Part shown: positions 1 through 7,742 of the stretch, piece by piece | Layout: each line of letters starts with the position of its first letter | How positions within the stretch are numbered: position 1 is the first letter of the stretch | Source of the DNA: Flavobacterium denitrificans DSM 15936 | GTDB lineage: Bacteria > Bacteroidota > Bacteroidia > Flavobacteriales > Flavobacteriaceae | DNA: 64,000 nt | Reading direction: 5' to 3' | Assembly: GCF_000425445.1 (NCBI RefSeq) | Contig: NZ_AUDL01000012.1 | Span: forward strand, 124,001-188,000 | Notes under the pieces: model-generated | Database searches by the model: none | Told to the model about the DNA's origin: nothing | What the model saw: the letters and a program-made list of their open reading frames with translations, nothing else | Program-made: the position numbers and the translations under genes

Positions 1-1185
1 GGCTTTCTCGGTGTTTTTAAATATTATAATTTTTTTATCAAATCTTTTTCAGAGGGCGTCGCAAATTTTGGATTGCATATAAATCCTCTGACATTGGATA
101 TATTATTGCCCGTAGGCATTTCGTTTTATACCTTTCATGGTTTATCATATGTTATTGATATTTATAAAGAGAGAATACCAGCAGAAAAAAATATTGTGGA
201 TTATTCTGTGTTTGTAAGCTTTTTTCCTTTGCTTGTTGCTGGGCCTATTGAACGAGCAACTCATCTTTTGCCTCAAATTAAACAAGAAAGAATATTTAAC
301 TATGAAAAAGCAGTCGATGGATTAAGACAGATTTTATGGGGATTGTTTAAAAAAATAGTGATTGCAGATCAATGTGCTCAATATGCTAATAATATTTTTG
401 ATCATTCTGCGGAATATTCTGGGAGCACACTTGTTCTTGGTGCAGTTTTTTTTACTTTTCAGATTTATGGTGATTTTTCAGGTTATTCAGATATTGCTAT
501 AGGAACTGCACGTCTTTTTGGTATAGATTTATTAAGAAATTTTGCTTTTCCGTATTTTTCAAGAGACATTGCAGAATTTTGGAGAAGATGGCACATTTCA
601 CTATCAAGTTGGTTTAGAGATTATCTGTATATTCCTCTTGGAGGAAGTAAAGTGGGAATGTGGAAGAAAATTCGAAATACATTTATAATTTTTTTGGTTA
701 GTGGGTTTTGGCACGGTGCAAATTGGACTTTTATAATATGGGGGCTTTTACATGCATTATATATTATACCTTCGATCATTTTTGAGACTAATAGGAAAAA
801 TATTGATATTGTAGCAAAAGGTAAAATTTTACCAGGGATTAAAGAGGTTTTTCAAATTGCTCTAACATTTGGTTTGGTTGTTTTTGCATGGATATTTTTT
901 AGGGCAAATAATGTAGAACATGCTTTAGATTATATTTCGAACATTTTTTCAGATTCTTTATTCACTTACCCTAAATATGATGGAGATGATTTTCAAAAGA
1001 AGTTTTTTCTATTATTATCTGTTTTTATGATTGTTGAATGGTGCGGTAGAGAAGATCAATTTGCGATTGCTAAATTTGGATTAAAATGGAAGCCTGTTTT
1101 TCGTTATCTATTTTATTACATAATTATAATAGCTGTTTTTTGGTTTAGTGGTAAGGAAGAGCAATTTATTTATTTTCAATTTTAA
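1..1185 (+). CDS. MBOAT family O-acyltransferase (AlgI/DltB-like), 5' truncated
   Basis: Polytopic membrane protein that would transfer acyl (usually acetyl) groups across the inner membrane to an exopolysaccharide or other surface polymer. The reading frame is open from the first base of the window (it begins GFLGVFKYYNFF, a typical AlgI N-terminal segment), so the gene starts upstream and about 394 codons are visible; family members are about 470 aa. Seen in sequence: LLPVGISFYTFHGLSY, FFPLLVAGPIER, a GDFSGYSDIAIG segment, EFWRRWHISLSSWFRDYLYIPLGG and the conserved histidine segment SGFWHGANW, all hallmarks of the MBOAT/AlgI family. The next gene starts 3 bases after the stop and encodes an SGNH-like protein, the usual partner of such acyltransferases. 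The substrate cannot be read from sequence. Confidence 0.9.
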   Translation, partial: GFLGVFKYYNFFIKSFSEGVANFGLHINPLTLDILLPVGISFYTFHGLSYVIDIYKERIPAEKNIVDYSVFVSFFPLLVAGPIERATHLLPQIKQERIFNYEKAVDGLRQILWGLFKKIVIADQCAQYANNIFDHSAEYSGSTLVLGAVFFTFQIYGDFSGYSDIAIGTARLFGIDLLRNFAFPYFSRDIAEFWRRWHISLSSWFRDYLYIPLGGSKVGMWKKIRNTFIIFLVSGFWHGANWTFIIWGLLHALYIIPSIIFETNRKNIDIVAKGKILPGIKEVFQIALTFGLVVFAWIFFRANNVEHALDYISNIFSDSLFTYPKYDGDDFQKKFFLLLSVFMIVEWCGREDQFAIAKFGLKWKPVFRYLFYYIIIIAVFWFSGKEEQFIYFQF

Positions 1186-1188
1186 TGT

Positions 1189-2145
1189 ATGAAAAAGTTT
1201 GTTTTAAAAATTTTCTATTTCTTTTCGCCTATTGTAATTCTTTCTTATCCAGTTGATTGTATTATTTCGTCTTATTTAAGCAAATCGAATCAAGCTCCGG
1301 GTGAATTCGAAGTCATGGATGATATTTACAATTCAAAAGCGAATTGTGATATTGCAATTTATGGATCCTCAAGAGCATGGGTTCATATTGATCCTAAAAT
1401 TATGAGTGATTCTTTAAATTGTAAAGTCTATAATTTTGGAAATGATGGACATACATTTGATTTGCAGTATCTGCGTCATTTGGAATTTCTGAAGCATAAT
1501 ATTAAGCCTAAAACAATTATCCTTTCAGTCGATATATTCTCTTTTCATAAGCCACTTGGTTTGTATGAAGCAGGCCAATATCTTCCGTATATGTTATGGA
1601 ACTTTGATATTATGAAATACACAAGCTTTTATGATTATTATAATAGATTAGAATACATTATTCCTCTTGTTCGGTATTTAGGGAAAAACAATGAATTAAA
1701 AACTGTTTCGGAATACATGGCCAATGGAGTACCAACAGAAAAATATAGGCATAATGGATATTTAGGTATGGACCTAAAATGGAATGATGATTTTGACAAA
1801 GTTAAGGCCAAAAAGAAATCATATGCAATTAAATTGGATCAAGAAAAGATAAACCTTTTTTATACTTTTATTAATGAGTGTAAAAAAATGAAAATCAATT
1901 TAATTTTGCTCTATACACCAGAATATGTAGAAGGCCAAAAATTTGTATCAAATAGAGAGGAATTGTTAGAGCTTTATAAAAAAAATGCTAAAGAGTATCA
2001 TTTAAAATTTTATGACTATTCAGATGATGAAATTTGTTTTGATAAGACACTTTTTTATAACGCAGAACATTTGAATAAAAAAGGAGCTGAAATTTTCACA
2101 AGTAAATTTGCACATGCTTTAAAGTCAGAATTAAAAGACAGGTAA
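1189..2145 (+). CDS. SGNH-hydrolase-like protein paired with MBOAT acyltransferase
   Basis: 318 aa with one N-terminal hydrophobic segment (about residues 5-28) and then a soluble, probably periplasmic domain. A block I-like GSSRAW motif (Ser within IAIYGSSRAWVH) and a C-terminal NAEHLNKKGAEIF segment resembling the D-x-x-H block V of SGNH/GDSL esterases suggest that fold; the usual block V Asp is replaced by Glu or displaced. Separated by only 3 bases from the MBOAT gene, so the two are probably co-transcribed and act together, as AlgJ/AlgX-like or DltD-like partners do with AlgI/DltB. It could be the acetyl-transfer partner or an esterase; the sequence alone does not decide. Confidence 0.7.
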   Translation: MKKFVLKIFYFFSPIVILSYPVDCIISSYLSKSNQAPGEFEVMDDIYNSKANCDIAIYGSSRAWVHIDPKIMSDSLNCKVYNFGNDGHTFDLQYLRHLEFLKHNIKPKTIILSVDIFSFHKPLGLYEAGQYLPYMLWNFDIMKYTSFYDYYNRLEYIIPLVRYLGKNNELKTVSEYMANGVPTEKYRHNGYLGMDLKWNDDFDKVKAKKKSYAIKLDQEKINLFYTFINECKKMKINLILLYTPEYVEGQKFVSNREELLELYKKNAKEYHLKFYDYSDDEICFDKTLFYNAEHLNKKGAEIFTSKFAHALKSELKDR

Positions 2146-2208
2146 TTTTGAAATGAATTAAGGACTTTAAAGAAAGTCGTTAATTTAGAAAACTAGAAAA
2201 ATTATACG

Positions 2209-2922
2209 ATGCAAGTCAAAACCAAAGCCATAGTAATCTCATCCTTAAAATTTCAGGAAAAAAGCTTGATTGTAAAGTGCTTTACACTTTCAAGCGGACT
2301 GAAATCGTATTTTGTGCGCGATGCTTTTTCGAGTCGGAAAACAAGCCAGAAGATTGCTTATTTTCAGCCGTTTTCGATTTTGGAAATCGAAGCCGTTCAT
2401 AAAAATAAAGGGACGTTAGAAAATTTCAAAGAAATAAAGAGCGCTGTGCCGTTTCAGAGCATTCACACTGATATTGTAAAAAGTACAATAGTGATGTTTC
2501 TTTCAGAAATGCTTCATTATTCCATTCAGGAAGAAGAAAAAAACGAACAGCTTTTTCTGTTTTTAGAAACCGCTTTGACTTGGCTGGATCATCATGACGA
2601 AATTTCAAATTTTCATTTAATCCTGCTTTTAGAGATTACAAAATATCTCGGTTTTTATCCTGATATTTCTGAAATCGATTTGCCTTTTTTTGAAATGAAT
2701 GAAGGTGTTTTTACGCTTTTTCAAAATGGAAATCTGCTTTCTGAGCATGAAACAAATTTGTTTAAAAAATTATTGGAATTAAAATTCGACAACGATCAAA
2801 AAGTTTTTCATGTTTTAGAAAGACAAATTTTGCTAAAAATCCTGATCGATTATTACAGTCTGCATTTGGAAGGATTCAAAAAACCTAAATCTTTGGAGAT
2901 TTTAAAAGAAGTTTTCTCTTAA
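2209..2922 (+). CDS. recO: DNA repair protein RecO
   Basis: 237 aa, the usual RecO length. The N-terminus (VKTKAIVISSLKFQEKSLIVKCFT) has the OB-fold start typical of RecO, followed by the helical C-terminal domain. RecO works with RecR and RecF to load RecA onto SSB-coated single-stranded DNA. The four-cysteine zinc finger found in many RecO proteins (for example Deinococcus) is absent here; the only cysteine is near residue 24. Its start lies 63 bases after the SGNH gene; a separate promoter is likely but not obvious. Assignment rests on overall pattern and length. Confidence 0.85.
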   Translation: MQVKTKAIVISSLKFQEKSLIVKCFTLSSGLKSYFVRDAFSSRKTSQKIAYFQPFSILEIEAVHKNKGTLENFKEIKSAVPFQSIHTDIVKSTIVMFLSEMLHYSIQEEEKNEQLFLFLETALTWLDHHDEISNFHLILLLEITKYLGFYPDISEIDLPFFEMNEGVFTLFQNGNLLSEHETNLFKKLLELKFDNDQKVFHVLERQILLKILIDYYSLHLEGFKKPKSLEILKEVFS

Positions 2923-3019
2923 ATCGGTTAAAATCGTGTTTTTTGTTGCGGAATCTACCTGAAATTCCCTCAAATGAGTCTTTTTTCCGTTATCTTTTCT
3001 CTAATTTCCTCAAAATTCA

Positions 3020-3029
3020 TTACTTTCGC
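3020..3029 (+). promoter_or_regulatory. putative Bacteroidetes -7 box upstream of ileS
   Basis: TACTTTCG, one mismatch from the Bacteroidetes housekeeping -7 consensus TAnnTTTG, lies about 25 bases before the ileS start codon. No convincing -33 TTG is seen at the right distance. Confidence 0.4.
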
Positions 3030-3052
3030 ACCTCGTTTAAGAAAAGGATAAA

Positions 3053-6000
3053 ATGAGTACAAAATTTACTGAATACAAAGGACTTGACTTGCCAACTGTA
3101 GCGTCTGAAGTTCTTGATTTTTGGAAGAAAGAAAATATATTTGAAAAGAGTGTAACTACTCGCGAAGGTGCTGAGCCTTTCGTATTTTTTGAAGGTCCGC
3201 CTTCAGCAAACGGATTACCTGGAATTCACCACGTAATGGCACGTGCGATTAAAGATATTTTTTGCAGATATAAAACTCAAAAAGGTTTTCAGGTAAAAAG
3301 AAAAGCCGGCTGGGATACTCACGGTTTGCCTGTAGAATTGGGTACTGAAAAAGAATTAGGAATTACTAAAGAAGATATTGGCAAAACGATTTCGATCGAA
3401 GAATATAACGAAGCGTGTAAAAAAACCGTTATGCGTTATACGGACGTATGGAATGATCTGACCGAAAAAATGGGGTATTGGGTTGATATGGAAGATCCGT
3501 ATGTGACTTATAAACCAAAATATATGGAGTCGGTTTGGTGGCTTTTGAAACAAATCTACGATAAAGGTTTGTTGTACAAAGGTTATACAATTCAACCATA
3601 CTCACCAAAAGCAGGAACTGGATTGTCTTCTCACGAAGTTAATCAGCCTGGAGCTTACAGAGATGTTACAGATACTACAATTGTAGCGCAATTCAAAACT
3701 TTACCAGAAACGCTTCCAAGCTTTTTACAAGGTTTTGGAGATATTCACATCTTAGCTTGGACGACAACTCCTTGGACACTTCCATCAAATACCGCTTTGA
3801 CAGTTGGTCCAAAAATCGATTATGTTTTAGTTAAAACTTTCAATCAATATACTTTTGAGCCAATCAATGTGATTTTGGCTAAAAACTTAGTTGGAAAACA
3901 ATTCGGAAAAGGATATTTCTTAAGTGAAGACGACGCTGATTTTGACAATGTTAAGAACGGAGATAAAAAACTTCCGTACAAAATTTTAGCAGAAGCAAAA
4001 GGAGCCGATTTAGTAGAAATCCGTTACGAGCAATTATTGCCTTATGTATTGCCATATCAAAATGCTGAAAATGCATTTAGAGTAATTGCCGGAGATTTCG
4101 TTACAACAGAAGACGGAACAGGAATTGTGCATACAGCGCCTACTTTTGGTGCAGATGATGCTAAAGTAGCAAAAGAAGCAAAACCAGAAGTTCCGCCAAT
4201 GTTGGTTTTAGACGAGAACGGAACAGCGGTTCCTTTAGTTGATTTACAAGGAAAATTCACTTCTCACGTAGGTGATTTAGCTGGTAAATATGTTAAGAAC
4301 GAATACTACGATGCAGGACAAGCCCCAGAGAAATCTGTAGATGTTGAAATCGCTATTCGTCTTAAAGAAGAAAATAAAGCATTTAAAGTTGAAAAATACG
4401 TGCACAGTTATCCACACAGCTGGAGAACAGATGAGCCGTTATTATACTATCCTCTAGATTCATGGTTTATCAAAGTAACCGACGTAAAAGATAGAATGTT
4501 CGACCTGAACGAAACTATCAATTGGAAACCTAAATCTACTGGTGAAGGACGTTTTGGGAACTGGCTTAAAAATGCTAACGACTGGAACTTATCTCGTTCT
4601 AGATATTGGGGTATTCCTTTGCCAATCTGGAGAACAGAAGATAAAACGGAAGAAGTTATTATCGGTTCTGTTGAAGAATTGTACAATGCAATCGAAAAAT
4701 CGATCGAAGCAGGTTTCCAAAAAGAAAATCCGTTTAAAGGATTTGAAATCGGAAACATGGCTGAGTCAAATTATGATTTAATCGATTTGCACAAAAATGT
4801 TGTTGATGCTATTACTTTAGTTTCGGCTTCTGGAAAACCTATGAAGCGCGAAAGTGATCTAATCGACGTTTGGTTCGATTCTGGGGCAATGCCTTATGCA
4901 CAATGGCACTATCCTTTTGAGAACAAAGACAAAATTGATGGGAATAAAGATTTTCCAGCTAATTTCATTGCTGAAGGAGTAGACCAGACTCGTGGATGGT
5001 TTTATACTTTACACGCTATCGGAACTTTGGTTTTTGATAAAATAGCGTACAAAAACGTAGTTTCAAACGGTTTGGTTTTAGATAAAAACGGAATCAAAAT
5101 GTCTAAGAGTAAAGGAAATACCATAGACCCGTTTAAAACCATTGCAGAAAACGGCCCAGATGCTACACGCTGGTATATGATTATGAATGCAAATCCGTGG
5201 GACAACTTGAAGTTTGACCTTGAGGGAATTGCTGAGGTAAAACGTAAATTCTTCGGAACGCTTTACAATACCTATTCATTCTTCTCGTTATATGCTAACA
5301 TCGACGGATTTAAATATGCTGAAGCTGAAATTCCGTTAAACGAAAGACCGGAAATCGATCAGTGGATCATTTCGGAGTTGAATACTTTAATAAAGTTTGT
5401 TGATGAATGTTATGAAGATTATGAGCCAACAAAAGCGACAAGAGCAATTTCTGAATTTGTTCAGGAAAACTTGAGTAACTGGTACGTTCGTTTATGTCGT
5501 CGTCGTTTCTGGAAAGGAGAATATGCAAAAGACAAAATTGCAGCTTACCAAACGCTTTATACTTGTTTGCTTACAATCAGTAAATTAAGCGCTCCGGTGG
5601 CTCCATTTTTTATGGATAAATTATACAGAGATTTGACATCATCTACGGGAACCGAGGATTTTGCTAGTGTTCACTTGGCTGAATTCCCGAAATTTGTCGA
5701 AAACTTTGTTAATAAAACGTTAGAAAGCAAAATGCAGAAGGCGCAAACAATCTCCTCTTTAGTTTTATCACTGCGTAAAAAAGAGATGATTAAAGTTCGT
5801 CAACCTCTTCAAAAGGTAATGATTCCGGTACTTGACGAGAATCAGAGAGCTGAAATAGAAGCTATTTCCGACCTTGTAAAAGCCGAAGTAAACGTAAAAG
5901 AAATCGAACTTTTAGACGACGCTTCAGGTATTTTGGTAAAACAAATTAAGCCTAATTTTAAAGCTCTTGGACCTCGTTTTGGAAAGGATATGGGTCTGAT

Positions 6001-6454
6001 TTCCAAAGAAATACAAGGCTTTACAGCGGATCAGATTAATCAGTTAGACAAGCAAGGAACGCTGGATATTGTTATTTCTGGAAATAATGTAACTTTATCA
6101 TTAGAAGACGTCGAGATAACATCTCAGGATATTGAAGGATGGTTGGTTGCAAATTCAAACGGAATTACAGTTGCACTTGACATCACAATTTCTGAGGAGT
6201 TGAAAAATGAAGGTATCGCAAGAGAATTGGTAAACAGAATCCAGAATATCCGTAAAGATTCAGGATTTGAAGTTACTGATAAGATTAAGGTACAGATAAA
6301 AAGAGATGGCATTTTAGAAGATGCAGTTTCAAAAAATGAGGACTATATTAAGTCTGAGACATTAACAGATGATTTGTTTTTTGTGGATGCTTTAGAAAAC
6401 GGCACAGAAATTGAGTTTGATGATATTAGAACAATGATATTAATTTCAAAATAA
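3053..6454 (+). CDS. ileS: isoleucyl-tRNA synthetase, long IleS2-like form with a GIHH signature
   Basis: 1133 aa class I aminoacyl-tRNA synthetase charging tRNA-Ile. The KMSKS loop is canonical (residues 682-686, in GIKMSKSKGN). The other class signature, which aligns after the SANG residues, reads G57-I58-H59-H60 instead of H-x-G-H: positions 1 and 3 of the motif are swapped (bases 3221-3232). The protein is about 200 aa longer than the bacterial IleS1 of E. coli (938 aa), and its C-terminus has no CxxC zinc-binding motif, so it fits the eukaryote-like IleS2 group. CP1 editing-domain segments such as LAWTTTPWTLPSN are present, arguing for an active editing enzyme. It is followed after 11 bases by the DksA-like gene, probably the same transcript. 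The frame is intact and no other synthetase copy is in the window. Confidence 0.96.
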   Translation: MSTKFTEYKGLDLPTVASEVLDFWKKENIFEKSVTTREGAEPFVFFEGPPSANGLPGIHHVMARAIKDIFCRYKTQKGFQVKRKAGWDTHGLPVELGTEKELGITKEDIGKTISIEEYNEACKKTVMRYTDVWNDLTEKMGYWVDMEDPYVTYKPKYMESVWWLLKQIYDKGLLYKGYTIQPYSPKAGTGLSSHEVNQPGAYRDVTDTTIVAQFKTLPETLPSFLQGFGDIHILAWTTTPWTLPSNTALTVGPKIDYVLVKTFNQYTFEPINVILAKNLVGKQFGKGYFLSEDDADFDNVKNGDKKLPYKILAEAKGADLVEIRYEQLLPYVLPYQNAENAFRVIAGDFVTTEDGTGIVHTAPTFGADDAKVAKEAKPEVPPMLVLDENGTAVPLVDLQGKFTSHVGDLAGKYVKNEYYDAGQAPEKSVDVEIAIRLKEENKAFKVEKYVHSYPHSWRTDEPLLYYPLDSWFIKVTDVKDRMFDLNETINWKPKSTGEGRFGNWLKNANDWNLSRSRYWGIPLPIWRTEDKTEEVIIGSVEELYNAIEKSIEAGFQKENPFKGFEIGNMAESNYDLIDLHKNVVDAITLVSASGKPMKRESDLIDVWFDSGAMPYAQWHYPFENKDKIDGNKDFPANFIAEGVDQTRGWFYTLHAIGTLVFDKIAYKNVVSNGLVLDKNGIKMSKSKGNTIDPFKTIAENGPDATRWYMIMNANPWDNLKFDLEGIAEVKRKFFGTLYNTYSFFSLYANIDGFKYAEAEIPLNERPEIDQWIISELNTLIKFVDECYEDYEPTKATRAISEFVQENLSNWYVRLCRRRFWKGEYAKDKIAAYQTLYTCLLTISKLSAPVAPFFMDKLYRDLTSSTGTEDFASVHLAEFPKFVENFVNKTLESKMQKAQTISSLVLSLRKKEMIKVRQPLQKVMIPVLDENQRAEIEAISDLVKAEVNVKEIELLDDASGILVKQIKPNFKALGPRFGKDMGLISKEIQGFTADQINQLDKQGTLDIVISGNNVTLSLEDVEITSQDIEGWLVANSNGITVALDITISEELKNEGIARELVNRIQNIRKDSGFEVTDKIKVQIKRDGILEDAVSKNEDYIKSETLTDDLFFVDALENGTEIEFDDIRTMILISK

Positions 6455-6465
6455 GTATAAATACC

Positions 6466-6846
6466 ATGATAGATGAAATTACAAGATACTCTGACGCTGA
6501 CTTAGCGGAGTTCAAAGAAATAATCCAGGCAAAAATTAAAAAAGCACAAGAAGATCTTGATTTGATCAAAAGTGCCTATATGAACGATTTGAATAACGGA
6601 ACTGACGATACTTCTCCAACTTTTAAAGCTTTTGAAGAAGGAAGTGAGACCATGTCAAAAGAAGCGAACTCTCAGTTGGCTATCAGACAAGAGAAATTCA
6701 TTCGTGACTTAAAAAACGCTTTATTCCGTGTTGAAAATAAAACATACGGTATTTGCAAAGTAACAGGTAAATTAATCAGCAAAGAAAGGCTTAAAATCGT
6801 TCCTCATGCAACAATGAGTATCGAAGCTAAAAACTTGCAGAGATAA
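6466..6846 (+). CDS. DksA/TraR-family protein lacking the zinc-finger cysteines
   Basis: 126 aa, acidic N-terminal coiled coil (about residues 12-60) followed by the DksA/TraR C-terminal region. In zinc-binding members this region reads YGICxxCG and ends CxxCQ; here it reads YGICKVTGKLISKERL and then ATMSIEAK, so only one of four cysteines remains and the knuckle cannot bind zinc in the usual way. Cysteine-poor DksA paralogues that still act on RNA polymerase are known in other bacteria, so loss of zinc does not mean loss of function. It sits 11 bases after ileS and is followed by a strong terminator, so ileS and this gene probably form an operon. Confidence 0.8.
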   Translation: MIDEITRYSDADLAEFKEIIQAKIKKAQEDLDLIKSAYMNDLNNGTDDTSPTFKAFEEGSETMSKEANSQLAIRQEKFIRDLKNALFRVENKTYGICKVTGKLISKERLKIVPHATMSIEAKNLQR

Positions 6847-6866
6847 AATTACGTATAAATACGTGA

Positions 6867-6899
6867 GAAAAAAAGCGCTCTTAAAGGAGTGCTTTTTTT
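6867..6899 (+). terminator. Rho-independent terminator after the ileS operon
   Basis: Stem AAAAGCGCTC / GGAGTGCTTTT around a TTAAA loop, ending in a T run, 20 bases after the DksA-like stop codon. A second, weaker hairpin (GCTCC TTTG GGAGT plus T run) follows at about 6949-6972, still ahead of lspA. Confidence 0.8.
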
Positions 6900-6982
6900 G
6901 TTTATCCTGAGGATAAAATAACTTTATTTATAACTTATATGAATTAACGCTCCTTTGGGAGTTCTTTTTTTGATTTAATTGT

Positions 6983-6990
6983 TATTTTTG
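6983..6990 (+). promoter_or_regulatory. putative -7 box of lspA
   Basis: TATTTTTG, an exact match to the Bacteroidetes TAnnTTTG box, 19 bases before the lspA ATG and just after a terminator, so a promoter is expected here. The -33 element is not clear. Confidence 0.5.
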
Positions 6991-7009
6991 CCCATCAAAA
7001 TTTTACAAA

Positions 7010-7609
7010 ATGTCATTACGAAAAGCGTATCTTCTTATATTTTTAGTTTTAATTGTAGATCAGTGGTCAAAAATTTATGTAAAAACAAATTTTATTCTTG
7101 GTGAAGAATTCCCTGTTTTTGATTGGTTTAAAATTCATTTTATCGAAAATGAAGGAATGGCGTGGGGGACAAAAATACCAGGAGAATATGGAAAACTTAT
7201 TTTGACGGTGTTTAGAATTTTTGCAGTTTTCGGAATCGGTTGGTGGCTTGCTGATGCAGTAAAAAAACGCCATTCTACTTATTTGATTGTGGCAATCGCT
7301 TTGATTTTTGCGGGAGCTGCAGGAAATATTCTTGATTCTGTTTTTTATGGAGTTATTTTTGATGACAGCACACACAATATAGCGACGCTTTTTTCACCTA
7401 ATCCTTATGGAAGTTGGTTTCATGGTTTGGTAGTTGATATGTTTTATTTTCCTATTTGGGAAGGTAATCTTCCAACTTGGTTGCCAATTTTTGGAGGAAA
7501 ACATTTTGCTTTTTTTAATGCGATTTTTAATGTTGCCGATGTTGCGATTTCTACAGGTGTCGGAGTTTTATTGGTTTTCAATAAAAGAGCTTTCCCAAAA
7601 CACAATTAA
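7010..7609 (+). CDS. lspA: lipoprotein signal peptidase (signal peptidase II)
   Basis: 199 aa inner-membrane aspartyl protease that removes the signal peptide of prolipoproteins after diacylglyceryl addition. Family motifs in order: DQWSKIYVK (residues 17-25), ENEGMAWG (47-53), GAAGNILDS (102-110), VVDMF with catalytic D143, and FNVADVAIS with catalytic D177. Four hydrophobic segments are visible. It is somewhat longer than E. coli LspA (164 aa) because of the loop between the two catalytic segments (about residues 120-170), as is common in Bacteroidetes. Many lipoproteins in this window (for example those starting at 40412 and 40566) are its predicted substrates. Confidence 0.95.
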   Translation: MSLRKAYLLIFLVLIVDQWSKIYVKTNFILGEEFPVFDWFKIHFIENEGMAWGTKIPGEYGKLILTVFRIFAVFGIGWWLADAVKKRHSTYLIVAIALIFAGAAGNILDSVFYGVIFDDSTHNIATLFSPNPYGSWFHGLVVDMFYFPIWEGNLPTWLPIFGGKHFAFFNAIFNVADVAISTGVGVLLVFNKRAFPKHN

Positions 7610-7742
7610 TTAATTAAAAAATAATAAAATTCCAAATTCTAATATTCAAAGCATTCACTGCAAGTAGATATTGGAATTTGGAATTTTTCATTATTGGGGT
7701 TTAATATTATTGTATTATTTTTACGATACAAAAAATCAAACT

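Noticed and set aside
2426..2608. 60-codon minus-strand frame inside recO
   Set aside because: Entirely within recO, no family features, and the recO reading is well supported.
7671..7742. Upstream TTG start for the AddA-like gene
   Set aside because: The 24 added residues are hydrophobic and unlike a RecB-type start; the stretch is AT-rich and promoter-like.
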